Origin: Paenibacillus humicola
GTDB lineage: Bacteria; Bacillota; Bacilli; Paenibacillales; Paenibacillaceae
Direction of reading: 5' to 3'
Assembly: GCF_028826105.1 (NCBI RefSeq)
Contig: NZ_JAQGPL010000001.1
Location: 2,444,501-2,508,500, forward strand
DNA: 64,000 nucleotides
Positions 9,154 to 17,369 of the stretch are shown in pieces. Positions within the stretch are counted from its first letter, which is position 1. Every line of letters starts with the position of its first letter. Under the pieces are notes generated by a model. That model was not told where the DNA came from and made no database searches. It worked only from the letters and a program-made list of their open reading frames with translations. Position numbers and translations under genes: made by a program.

Positions 9154-9380
9154 ACAGCTTCGCCGCTGTGCTTATGATTTCGCTGGTACCTCTCGGCATC
9201 TTCGTGCTCAACTGGCCGCAGGTGAAATATAATCCGGCAAGGGACAAGGCGGCTTTTCTCCTGCTGCTGGCGGCGGTGTGGGGACTTGCCATCGCCCTCG
9301 TGTTCAATCCGGAAATGCCGGGACCGACGGATTTAATCAACTTCGTCTTCAAGCCGTTCGGCAAGCTGCTGCAGTCCTGA
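9150..9380 (+). CDS. small two-helix membrane protein, likely germinant receptor D subunit
   Basis: A 76-residue protein starting at GTG 9150, overlapping the stop of subunit C in a GTGA junction. Two hydrophobic segments are visible: about residues 4-22 (AAVLMISLVPLGIFVLNW) and 34-52 (AAFLLLLAAVWGLAIALVF), with a short polar loop between and a short tail. Small two-transmembrane D proteins encoded with GerA-type operons are known to modulate receptor function. Position, size and topology fit that class; sequence identity to known D proteins could not be tested. It would be missed if the longer overlapping frame beginning at 9015 were taken as the gene. Confidence 0.75.
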   Translation: MNSFAAVLMISLVPLGIFVLNWPQVKYNPARDKAAFLLLLAAVWGLAIALVFNPEMPGPTDLINFVFKPFGKLLQS

Positions 9381-9620
9381 TCATGCATGCAAGGGCGAAA
9401 TGACCGGGCTGACGGTTTATTGGGACTGAATGCCGCATACCGCAACGATCGCAATTCGAATCCAAATCAGCTCGCATTCGGCCGAAAGGCTGGATGAGGG
9501 CTGATATTCGTTTATTCGGACGTCAGCGTTCACTGCTGCCCTAGTTCCAATCCCTCTAAAAACCAACGGGAAATCGGTTTAAACCCCCCCCATAATACCA
9601 AATTTAATCACAAAAAGTGT

Positions 9621-9649
9621 TGACCGATTAAATGAAAGCGGTTAATATT
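9621..9649 (+). promoter_or_regulatory. sigma-A-type promoter of the mannoside-type operon
   Basis: TTGACC (-35, 9621-9626) and TAATAT (-10, 9644-9649) are separated by exactly 17 bases. The binding-protein gene starts 110 bases downstream. Confidence 0.75.
9634..9647 (+). promoter_or_regulatory. cre-like (CcpA) operator overlapping the -10 box
   Basis: TGAAAGCGGTTAAT matches the cre consensus TGWAANCGNTNWCA at 12 of 14 positions, with the last two bases differing. It lies over the promoter spacer and -10 box, a position expected for catabolite repression. A local LacI-type regulator could also use it. Confidence 0.55.
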
Positions 9650-9759
9650 ACCCCATAAGCTTCAACAAACCACAAATAAAACGCATAAAAGACAACTAAT
9701 CCGTCATAATCGTTGTGGGTTGTTCGATAGCGATATGTCGATATTTAGGGGAGGATTTC

Positions 9760-11094
9760 ATGAAAGCGCTACACAAATCAACGCTTGTTCTCCTGTCGCT
9801 GGGCCTGACCATGGGCGGCGTGTTGGCCGGCTGCAGCAGCAAGGACGGCGGCACGTCCGGTAATGCCGAGTCCGCCGCGGGCGGCTCGAATGCGAAGCAG
9901 GAGAAAGTGCAGCTCGATTTTTGGACGTTCTGGGGCTCCACGACGCGCCGTCCGATTATCGAGAAAATCATCAACGATTTTAATGCCTCGCAGGACAAAA
10001 TTTTCGTTAAACATACTTATCTTCCGTTCGGCGACATTTGGACGAAGGAGCTCGCCCAGGTCGCGGCCGGCAATCCGCCGGACGTTATCGTCAACGATAT
10101 CACGACCGTCGCTCAGCGTGCGGTCAAGAACCAGAACACGAATTTGAAGGATTTGATCGGCAGCGACGACATTCAAAGCCGGTTTTTCCCGGAGCTGTGG
10201 AAAACGACGCTTTATAACAACGAACCGTATGCGCTTCCGTTCGTGACCGATACCCGGGTCATGTTTTACAACAAGAAGCTGTTCAAGGAAGCGGGCCTCG
10301 ATCCGAACAAGCCGCCGGCAACGTGGGATGAGCTGGAGGCGGACGCGAAGAAGCTGGACAAAATCGGCAGCGACGGCAAAATCGAGCGTCTCGGCTACGA
10401 GCCGACGATCGCCGGCGGCTGGGATCTGTTCCTCGCCGACTCCGACGGCCTGCCGCTTGTCGACGACCAGGGACCGCATATCAATACGCCGTCGAAAATC
10501 GAAGCGCTCGGCTGGGTGAAGAGCTGGTCCGACCGCCTCGGCAAAAAAAATCTCGACGCTTTCAAGGCCGGCTTCGGCAGCCAGCAGAATGACCCGTTCA
10601 TTGCCGGCAAGCTCGGCATCAAGATCGACGTGGCGACGTTCTGGACGCAGATCCGGGACTTCTACCCGAACAAGGAAGACATCGGCATCGCGCCGCTTCC
10701 CGAATTTAAACCGGGCACCGGACATAACAGCATCGGCGGCGGCTTCGTGCTCGAAATTCCGAAGGGAGCGAAGCATCCGAAGGAGAGCTACGAGTTCATG
10801 AAATATTTGACCGACGCTGCCGCACAAAAATATTGGGCGCAGAAAAACTTCGACAATGTCGCCAACATCCAGGCTTCGAACGATCCGGAGCTGCAGGCCG
10901 ATCCGGTGTATAAAGCCGCGGTGGATAACCTGAAAAATACGAAGGTTTCGGTCGTGCCGATTAATGCACCGGACTTCCGCAACCTGATCAACCCGGAGGT
11001 CGACGCCGTCCTGCTCGGCAAGGAGACGCCGAAGGAAGGGCTGGACAAAGCGCAGGCTGCCGTTCAGAACCTGATGGATCAAAACAAAACCTAA
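9760..11094 (+). CDS. family 1 sugar-binding lipoprotein of ABC importer
   Basis: About 444 residues with a lipoprotein signal ending LAGC (lipidated Cys25), then a Gly/Ser-rich linker and the FWTFWGS strand typical of MalE-type (family 1) binding proteins. It captures an oligosaccharide at the cell surface for the two downstream permeases. ATG 9760 has GGGGAGG (9748-9754) five bases upstream. A stable hairpin separates it from the permease genes, as is common where the binding protein is needed in excess. The downstream alpha- and beta-mannosidases suggest a mannose-containing ligand, but this is inference from context. Confidence 0.9.
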   Translation: MKALHKSTLVLLSLGLTMGGVLAGCSSKDGGTSGNAESAAGGSNAKQEKVQLDFWTFWGSTTRRPIIEKIINDFNASQDKIFVKHTYLPFGDIWTKELAQVAAGNPPDVIVNDITTVAQRAVKNQNTNLKDLIGSDDIQSRFFPELWKTTLYNNEPYALPFVTDTRVMFYNKKLFKEAGLDPNKPPATWDELEADAKKLDKIGSDGKIERLGYEPTIAGGWDLFLADSDGLPLVDDQGPHINTPSKIEALGWVKSWSDRLGKKNLDAFKAGFGSQQNDPFIAGKLGIKIDVATFWTQIRDFYPNKEDIGIAPLPEFKPGTGHNSIGGGFVLEIPKGAKHPKESYEFMKYLTDAAAQKYWAQKNFDNVANIQASNDPELQADPVYKAAVDNLKNTKVSVVPINAPDFRNLINPEVDAVLLGKETPKEGLDKAQAAVQNLMDQNKT

Positions 11095-11108
11095 CGAAAA
11101 ACCGATTT

Positions 11109-11156
11109 GAAAAGGGGTGGAGCGGTGGTTGGATCGCCGCTTCGCCCCTTTTCCTT
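11109..11156 (+). terminator. attenuating hairpin between binding protein and permease genes
   Basis: AAAAGGGG pairs with CCCCTTTT across an inner AGCGG/CCGCT stem. The run after the stem is only TTTTCC, so read-through into the permeases is likely. It probably reduces permease transcription relative to the binding protein. Confidence 0.65.
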
Positions 11157-11197
11157 CATTAATCATGTGCAATCGTTCAATACAAGGAGGGTTCGTC

Positions 11198-12160
11198 ATG
11201 AGTCGAAGCTTACCGGCGTCCGCCGGCGCCGGCGCTATGAAGCGGCGCAGCAGGAAGCTGTCGCTGGAGCGGCGCGAGAAGGCTTGGGGCTACTTGTTCG
11301 TTTCTCCGTGGGTGCTCGGTTTTCTGGCTTTTACGGCCGGGCCGCTGCTGTTCTCGCTTTACGCCAGCTTCACGAATTACGACATTACGTCGCAGATGGA
11401 CTGGGTCGGCGTCAAAAATTTTCACCGGATGTTCAAGGAAGACCCGCTGTTCTGGATTTCGCTCAAAAATACGCTGTTCTATGTCGTGCTGATGGTGCCG
11501 CTGACGACGCTATCGTCCATCCTGATCGCGATGCTGCTCAATGTGCGCATTCCGGGCATGCGGCTGTTCCGCACGATGTTTTACCTGCCGTCCGTACTGT
11601 CCGGCGTTGGGGTCTACCTGCTCTGGATGCAGCTGCTCAATCCCGAGTCGGGCCTCGTAAACCAGATTCTGTCCTTGGTCGGCATCGACGGCCCCTCCTG
11701 GCTGACCGACCCGAACTGGACGAAGCCGGCAGTCATTTTCATGAAAATGTGGAGCGTCGGGGGCGGTATGCTGATGTACTTGGCGAGCCTGCAGGGCGTG
11801 CCGGAACAGCTGTACGAGGCAGCCGAAATCGACGGGGCTGGCGCGTTCCGCCGCTTTATTACGATTACGCTGCCGATGATCAGTCCGGTGATTTTCTTCG
11901 AGATCGTGACGGGACTGATCGGCGGCTTCCAGATCTTTCAGGAAGGCTACGTCATGTCGGACAATACCGGACCCGGCGCACCGATGAACTCGCTCATGTT
12001 CTACAACCTGTACATGTACCTGAAAGCGTTTAAGGTGTTCGACATGGGCTACGCGATGGCGATGGCCTGGTTCTTGTTCCTCATCGTCATCGTCATTACG
12101 ATTGTCAACATGCTCGTATCCAAATACTGGGTCCATTATGAAGGGGGAGATCAGCGATGA
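11198..12160 (+). CDS. sugar ABC transporter permease, MalF/UgpA type
   Basis: About 320 residues, with six predicted membrane segments after a basic N-terminus (KRRSRKLSLERREKAWGYLF). The ATPase-contact EAA loop reads EAAEIDGAGAFRRFITITLP. It is the first of the two channel subunits for the preceding binding protein. ATG 11198 is supported by AAGGAGG (11184-11190); the frame is open further upstream through the hairpin, but those starts lack a site. Its TGA overlaps the start of the partner permease by four bases. No ATPase is encoded nearby. Confidence 0.9.
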   Translation: MSRSLPASAGAGAMKRRSRKLSLERREKAWGYLFVSPWVLGFLAFTAGPLLFSLYASFTNYDITSQMDWVGVKNFHRMFKEDPLFWISLKNTLFYVVLMVPLTTLSSILIAMLLNVRIPGMRLFRTMFYLPSVLSGVGVYLLWMQLLNPESGLVNQILSLVGIDGPSWLTDPNWTKPAVIFMKMWSVGGGMLMYLASLQGVPEQLYEAAEIDGAGAFRRFITITLPMISPVIFFEIVTGLIGGFQIFQEGYVMSDNTGPGAPMNSLMFYNLYMYLKAFKVFDMGYAMAMAWFLFLIVIVITIVNMLVSKYWVHYEGGDQR

Positions 12161-13047
12161 ACATGGCCGCGGCTGCCGCCGCCCGCAGCGGCTTTTTCCA
12201 CAACCGGAAAAACCGAAAAATGCTGACCCGGATAATCGTGCTCATCCTGCTGACCGCCGGCAGCGTGTTGTTCGTTTTGCCGTTCTGGTGGATGGTCTCG
12301 ACGTCGCTGAAGTCGCCGCAGGAAATCGCCCAATATCCGCCGACTTTCTTTCCGGCGCAGTGGCACTGGAAAAACTACGAGGAAGCGTGGCAATTGGCCG
12401 ATTTCACCACCTATACGATCAACACGCTGACAATTGCCGTATTCGCCGTTATCGGGCACGTGCTGTCCAATACGTTCATCGCGTACGGCTTTGCCAAAAT
12501 TCGCTTTCCCGGCCGGCAGTTCCTGTTCACCGTGCTGCTCAGCACGATGATGATTCCCGGCTTCGTCACGCTGATCCCGCAGTACATTTTGTTTGCGAAG
12601 CTTCACTGGGTCGGCACGTACCTGCCGCTCATCGTGCCCGGATTTTTCGGAGGGCCGTTTTCGGTCTTTATGCTCCGCCAGTTTTTCATGACGATTCCAA
12701 ACGACCTGATTGAAGCCGCCAAGATCGACGGGGCCAATCATTTGTATATTTGGTCGCGGATCATGGTACCGCTGGCGAAGCCCGCGGTCGCGACGATCGC
12801 GATTTTAACGTTTAACGGGGCGTGGAACGATTTTCTCGGGCCGCTCTTGTACGTGAACGACGTCTCGAAATATACGCTGCAGATTGGGCTGGAATCGTTC
12901 AAGGGCACCGTTTCTTCAGCCGGCATGCAGTGGCATTATTTGATGGCCGGCTCGCTGATCGTGCTGGCGCCTGTCGTCCTGTTGTTTTTCCTGTTCCAGC
13001 GCTATTTTATCGAAGGCATGAATATTTCCGCCGGCACGAAAGGGTAA
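12157..13047 (+). CDS. sugar ABC transporter permease, MalG/UgpE type
   Basis: About 296 residues, the second channel subunit. The EAA loop is EAAKIDGANHLYIWSRIMVP, and the C-terminus RYFIEGMNISAGTKG is typical of MalG-like permeases. ATG 12157 overlaps the preceding stop (ATGA) and has GGGGGAG upstream. It completes a CUT1-type importer with the binding protein at 9760. The next gene, an aldolase, starts 36 bases later and seems to belong to the same transcript. Confidence 0.9.
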   Translation: MNMAAAAAARSGFFHNRKNRKMLTRIIVLILLTAGSVLFVLPFWWMVSTSLKSPQEIAQYPPTFFPAQWHWKNYEEAWQLADFTTYTINTLTIAVFAVIGHVLSNTFIAYGFAKIRFPGRQFLFTVLLSTMMIPGFVTLIPQYILFAKLHWVGTYLPLIVPGFFGGPFSVFMLRQFFMTIPNDLIEAAKIDGANHLYIWSRIMVPLAKPAVATIAILTFNGAWNDFLGPLLYVNDVSKYTLQIGLESFKGTVSSAGMQWHYLMAGSLIVLAPVVLLFFLFQRYFIEGMNISAGTKG

Positions 13048-13083
13048 GCCATACAAAATTTGAACGACGAAAGAGATGATTTG

Positions 13084-13998
13084 ATGGATGCAAAGCTCAG
13101 ACCGACCAACGTCATTACGCTGAAGCAGGCGCTCGTTACAGCGGAAAAGCACGGCTATGCGACGGGATCGTTCTCGCCCCGGTATACGCCGATGATCCGG
13201 CCCGTGCTGCGCGCGGCGCAGCGGACGAACTCGCCCGTCATCGTGCAAATATCGCATAAAGAGCTGGTCCGCTACGAAATTACGACCCGGCAGTTCGGCG
13301 AGGAGTTTTACGAGGGGATCGTGTCCGAAGGCATTACCGTGCCGGTCGTCCTGCACCTGGATCATACGAAGGAGCCGGACACGATCGTGCAGGCGATTGA
13401 AGCCGGTTTCACGTCGGTCATGATCGACGCCTCCGAGAAGCCGCTGGAGGAAAATATCGCCATTTCACGCGAGATTGCCGAATACGCACATGCGCACGGC
13501 GTCTCCGTGGAAGCCGAGCTCGGCATGATCGGCACGACCGATTTCGTCGAAACCGACAAGGATGAGGAGCTGTATACCGATCCACAGGAGGCGAAGCGGT
13601 TCGCGGACGAGACGGGCGTGGATGCGCTGGCCGTTTCGTGCGGCACGGCACACGGCGTGTATATGGTAAGGGAGCCGAAAATCGACTACGCCCGCCTGCA
13701 GGCGATCCGCGCGCTGACGCCGGTCCACCTTGTGCTTCACGGCGGCTCCGGCGTGCCGGCAAGCATGATGATGCAGGCGGTCAAGCTGCCCGGAGGCGGC
13801 GTCAGCAAGGTGAATATCGCCACCGATCTGGAGCTGTCCCTGCTCGGGGCGCTCGGCCGCGAGGAGCGGATGACCGACGAAGAGTGCCGGAGCCTGCCGG
13901 CAGACCGGCTCGAAATCGGCCGCTCCGCTGTGGAAGGCACCGTCGCCGGCAAAATAACCGGCTTTCTCGGCAGCAGCGGCGCAGCCGCTTATTTTTAA
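13084..13998 (+). CDS. class II fructose-bisphosphate aldolase family protein
   Basis: About 304 residues, a zinc-dependent ketose-bisphosphate aldolase of the FbaA/GatY/KbaY family. The zinc and catalytic residues are present: HLDH (Asp93, His94), EAELG (Glu143/145), GTAHG (His190) and LHGGSG (His219), followed by VNIATDLE for the dihydroxyacetone phosphate. It would split a ketose bisphosphate, such as fructose- or tagatose-1,6-bisphosphate, into two trioses; which one cannot be decided. ATG 13084 is preferred over TTG 13060, which has no ribosome binding site, although the site before 13084 is also modest. Its position after the importer suggests it handles a product of the imported sugar. 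Confidence 0.85.
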   Translation: MDAKLRPTNVITLKQALVTAEKHGYATGSFSPRYTPMIRPVLRAAQRTNSPVIVQISHKELVRYEITTRQFGEEFYEGIVSEGITVPVVLHLDHTKEPDTIVQAIEAGFTSVMIDASEKPLEENIAISREIAEYAHAHGVSVEAELGMIGTTDFVETDKDEELYTDPQEAKRFADETGVDALAVSCGTAHGVYMVREPKIDYARLQAIRALTPVHLVLHGGSGVPASMMMQAVKLPGGGVSKVNIATDLELSLLGALGREERMTDEECRSLPADRLEIGRSAVEGTVAGKITGFLGSSGAAAYF

Positions 13999-14044
13999 GG
14001 CGCGGCGCTTGGATCAAACCAATTCGAAAGGCGGGGGCGGAGAA

Positions 14045-14770
14045 ATGGCGCACGCGGTAAAGCTGGCGGAAAATTTCTATGTTGTTGCGGGCGACAAGCT
14101 GACTCATCCTTGGGACGCCAGCGCCTATCTGTTCACAGGCGGCGAGCCTGCGCTCGTCGACTGCGGAAGCTCGGAAGGCTATCCGACGCTGAGAGAAAAT
14201 TTGGCGTCGCTCGGGGTAAAGCCGGGCGACATCCGCGCGGTTTATGCGACGCATGGCCACTGGGACCATCTGTCCGGGTTCGCGGCGCTTCGGGAAGAAA
14301 GCGGCGCAAAGCTCTTTATCCACGCGAACGACCGGCTGCAGACGGAGAACGGCGATCCGGAACGGACCGCCGCCTTCCTGTACGGCATGCCGTTTCCGCC
14401 GGCGAAGGCGGACGGTACGCTGGAAGAGGGGGACTCGGTCCGGGCCGGCTGTTATGAGCTCGAGGTCATCCATACGCCGGGTCATACGCCCGGGAGCGTT
14501 TCTTTTCGGTTCCGCTCGCCCGTCGGAACGATCCTTATCGCAGGGGATACGATGTGGGGCGGGTTTCACCCGAAGGTCGGGTCCGACCTGGACGATTGGG
14601 GCGCGTCGCTCGACAAGCTGCTGGCGCGCGATTTCGACCTGATGACGTTCGGCCATCTGCATCCGACGCTTGTGTACGACGCGAAAGCGAAGGTGGAGGA
14701 AGCGCGGCGCCAGCTCGGCACCTACTTGAACCCGTGGTTCAAGCCGTTCCATGAAACATTCCGCTATTGA
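14045..14770 (+). CDS. metallo-beta-lactamase-fold hydrolase
   Basis: About 241 residues. The signature ATHGHWDHLSG supplies His70, His72, Asp74 and His75; further ligands are in HTPGHTPG, GDTMWGG and FGHLHP. The fold hydrolyses thioesters, lactones or phosphoesters using two metal ions. The substrate here is unknown; a lactone or sugar ester from the same pathway is possible. ATG 14045 is chosen because a purine-rich GGCGGAGAA stretch precedes it. It sits between the aldolase and the alpha-mannosidase on the same strand, so co-expression is likely. Confidence 0.8.
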   Translation: MAHAVKLAENFYVVAGDKLTHPWDASAYLFTGGEPALVDCGSSEGYPTLRENLASLGVKPGDIRAVYATHGHWDHLSGFAALREESGAKLFIHANDRLQTENGDPERTAAFLYGMPFPPAKADGTLEEGDSVRAGCYELEVIHTPGHTPGSVSFRFRSPVGTILIAGDTMWGGFHPKVGSDLDDWGASLDKLLARDFDLMTFGHLHPTLVYDAKAKVEEARRQLGTYLNPWFKPFHETFRY

Positions 14771-14940
14771 ATGGCTAGCGATTCGAATGAACGGTGTGCG
14801 TGGTTGCTTGACTGTTTACACGGCTGCACCGTACATGAGCCGTTCGATCCATTCGATTGGCCGCCTTTTTGAACGATGTAGCGAGAAGCCCGCCCCGGCG
14901 GACGAAAAACCAATTGAGCGAAAAGAGGGGATTCGCGTAT

Positions 14941-17364
14941 ATGAAGCACCGCAAACTGTACATGATCGGCAACGCCCATCTCGATCCCGTCTGGCTGTGG
15001 CAGTGGCAGGAAGGGTTCCAGGAGACGAAAGCGACCTTCCGTTCCGCGCTCGACCGGATGAAGGAGTACGACGATTTTATTTTCACGAACAGCTCGGCGG
15101 CCAATTACGAATGGGTCGAGAAGAACGATCCGGCCATGTTCGAGGAGATCCGCGAGCGGATCAAGGAAGGACGCTGGCAAATCGTCGGCGGCTGGTGGGT
15201 GCAGCCGGACTGCAACATCCCGGGCGGCGAATCGTTCGTGCGGCAGGGGCTGTACGGGCAGCGGTATTTTCACGAGAAATTCGGCGTGACGGCGAAGGTC
15301 GGCTACAACGTGGACAGCTTCGGCCATCACGGCATGCTGCCGCAAATCCTGAAGAAAAGCGGCATGGACTATTACATCATGATGCGTCCGATGCCGAACG
15401 AGAAGGGGCTGCCTTCTCGTTTGTTTCATTGGGAGTCCGACGACGGCAGCCGGGTGCTGGCGTTCCGCCTTCCGTTCGAATACTGCACATGGGGCAAGGA
15501 TCTGGAGAAACACGTCCGCAGGTGTGTAAGCGAGATGAAAGAACCGTTTAACGACCTGATGGTCTTCTTCGGCGTCGGCAACCATGGCGGCGGTCCGACG
15601 AAAGAAAATATCGAAAGTCTGAAGCGGATGAACGCGCGGCCGGATTTTCCGGAAATCGTGCCGGCCGGGCCGAACGACTTTTTCGCGGACGTCGAGCGCA
15701 AAGGACTGCCGATTCCGGTCGTCCACGACGACCTGCAGCATCATGCGAGCGGCTGCTACGCGGCGCATTCCGGCATTAAGCTGTGGAACCGCCAGGCCGA
15801 GAACAAGCTGATCGCGGCGGAGAAGTGGTCCGCCATCGCGCAGCGGGTGACCGGCCAGCCGTACCCGGACGATTTTCACCGCGCGTGGAAAAACGTGCTG
15901 TTTAACCAGTTCCACGACATTTTGGCAGGGACGAGCCTGGAATCGGCTTATGAAGACGCCCGGAATATGCACGGGGAAGCGATGAGCATTGCCGACCGGA
16001 ACCTGAACTACGCGGTCCAATCGCTGTCCTGGAACATCAATATCGAACAGGCCGAGGGCATGAAGCCGATCGTCGTGTTTAATCCGCACGCGTGGAACAG
16101 CCGCGTTAACGTCGAGCTCGAAATCGGCGGCATCAAGGAAACGACGATTCTCGTCGACGAGACGGGCAAGCAGGTGCCGTACCAGACGGTGCAGCCGGAG
16201 GCGACCTCGGGCGGCCGGTTCCGGCTCAGCTTTATCGCCGATCTGCCGCCGATGGGCTACCGCGTGTACAAGGTGCTGCCGGAATCGAAGGAAGCCCGTG
16301 CCGGGGAACCGATCGCGGCGACCGACGTATCGCTCGAGAACGACTCTTTACGCGTCGAGTTCGACCCGGAAACGGGCTTCATCACGAGCCTGTTCGACAA
16401 GAAGGCGAACTACGAGGTGTTTCGCGGCCCCGGCGCGCGCCCGGTCGTCATCGAAGACCGCTCCGATACGTGGAGCCACAACGTGTTCCATTTCAACAAC
16501 GCGATCGGCGAATTTAAGGCGACCGGCGTCCGCCTCGTCGAGCACGGCCCGGTGAAATCGGTCGTCCGCGTGACGAGCGAATACGGCAGGTCGGCACTGG
16601 TGCAGGATTTTACGCTGTACCGCGAGCTCGGCTGCATCGACGTCGCCGTAACGGTCGATTGGCGCGAGCATTTCAAAATGCTGAAGCTCGTGTTCCCGGT
16701 CAATCTGGTGTTTACGAAGCAGACGTACGAAATTCCATACGGCTTCAAGGAGCGGGAGCATAACGGCGAAGAGGAGCCGGGCCAAAGCTGGGTCGACTAC
16801 GGCGGCACGCAGCGGGACGGCGGCCCCGTATACGGGCTGTCGCTGATAAACGACGCCAAATACAGCTACAGCATCATGAATAAGGAGCTGGCGATGACGG
16901 TGCTGCGCAGCCCGATTTACGCCCACCACGATCCGCTCGTGCCGGATCCCGGCGGTCATTACTCGTTTATCGACCAGGGCATTCAGCGTTTTCGCTACCG
17001 GCTGCTTCCGCACGAAGGAAGCTGGGAGGAGGCCGGAACGGTACGAAGTGCGCTCGAGCTGAATCAGCGGCCGGTGACCGTGATCGAGACGTATCATGAA
17101 GGCAGGCTCCCGCAGAAAGCGTCTTATGCCGGCGTCGAACAAAGCGGCATTATCGTGAGCGCCGTGAAAAGGGCCGAAGATAACGACGATCTGATTGTCC
17201 GCTGTTATGAAACGGACAAACGGGCGGTGCGCGCTTCGATTTCGCTACCACTTGCGGGACGCACGATCGAAGCGGATTTCGCACCGTGCGAAATCAAGAC
17301 GTTCCGCGTACCCGCCGATCCGTCGCAGCCCGTCACCGAAACAAACCTGATCGAGTGGGAGTGA
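14941..17364 (+). CDS. GH38 alpha-mannosidase
   Basis: About 807 residues, the size of bacterial GH38 enzymes. The zinc-binding GNAHLDPVW (His13, Asp15) opens the catalytic domain and YNVDSFGHHG holds the likely nucleophile Asp125. HHASGCYAAHS near 276-286 marks the helical side of the active site, and a C-terminal beta-sandwich region follows. The enzyme removes alpha-linked mannose from oligosaccharides, retaining configuration. No signal peptide is seen, so it acts inside the cell on imported material. ATG 14941 has AAAAGAGGGG ten bases upstream. It is followed six bases later by a beta-mannosidase, a pairing that points to mannose-containing glycans. Confidence 0.9.
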   Translation: MKHRKLYMIGNAHLDPVWLWQWQEGFQETKATFRSALDRMKEYDDFIFTNSSAANYEWVEKNDPAMFEEIRERIKEGRWQIVGGWWVQPDCNIPGGESFVRQGLYGQRYFHEKFGVTAKVGYNVDSFGHHGMLPQILKKSGMDYYIMMRPMPNEKGLPSRLFHWESDDGSRVLAFRLPFEYCTWGKDLEKHVRRCVSEMKEPFNDLMVFFGVGNHGGGPTKENIESLKRMNARPDFPEIVPAGPNDFFADVERKGLPIPVVHDDLQHHASGCYAAHSGIKLWNRQAENKLIAAEKWSAIAQRVTGQPYPDDFHRAWKNVLFNQFHDILAGTSLESAYEDARNMHGEAMSIADRNLNYAVQSLSWNINIEQAEGMKPIVVFNPHAWNSRVNVELEIGGIKETTILVDETGKQVPYQTVQPEATSGGRFRLSFIADLPPMGYRVYKVLPESKEARAGEPIAATDVSLENDSLRVEFDPETGFITSLFDKKANYEVFRGPGARPVVIEDRSDTWSHNVFHFNNAIGEFKATGVRLVEHGPVKSVVRVTSEYGRSALVQDFTLYRELGCIDVAVTVDWREHFKMLKLVFPVNLVFTKQTYEIPYGFKEREHNGEEEPGQSWVDYGGTQRDGGPVYGLSLINDAKYSYSIMNKELAMTVLRSPIYAHHDPLVPDPGGHYSFIDQGIQRFRYRLLPHEGSWEEAGTVRSALELNQRPVTVIETYHEGRLPQKASYAGVEQSGIIVSAVKRAEDNDDLIVRCYETDKRAVRASISLPLAGRTIEADFAPCEIKTFRVPADPSQPVTETNLIEWE

Positions 17365-17369
17365 GCGGC

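Larger units (their letters stand above)
9381..9759. other. intergenic regulatory region between germination and sugar operons
   Basis: About 380 bases with no credible gene. The left part has no clear terminator; a short AAACC/GGTTT inverted repeat around 9560-9585 and a C run near 9582 are the only structures seen. The right part holds the promoter and CcpA-like site listed separately, and a 100-base leader in front of the binding-protein gene. Confidence 0.6.

Noticed and set aside
9578-9590. Run of C residues before the mannoside operon as a switch tract
   Set aside because: It is only eight bases long, lies outside the promoter hexamers and outside any coding frame, so phase variation is not supported.
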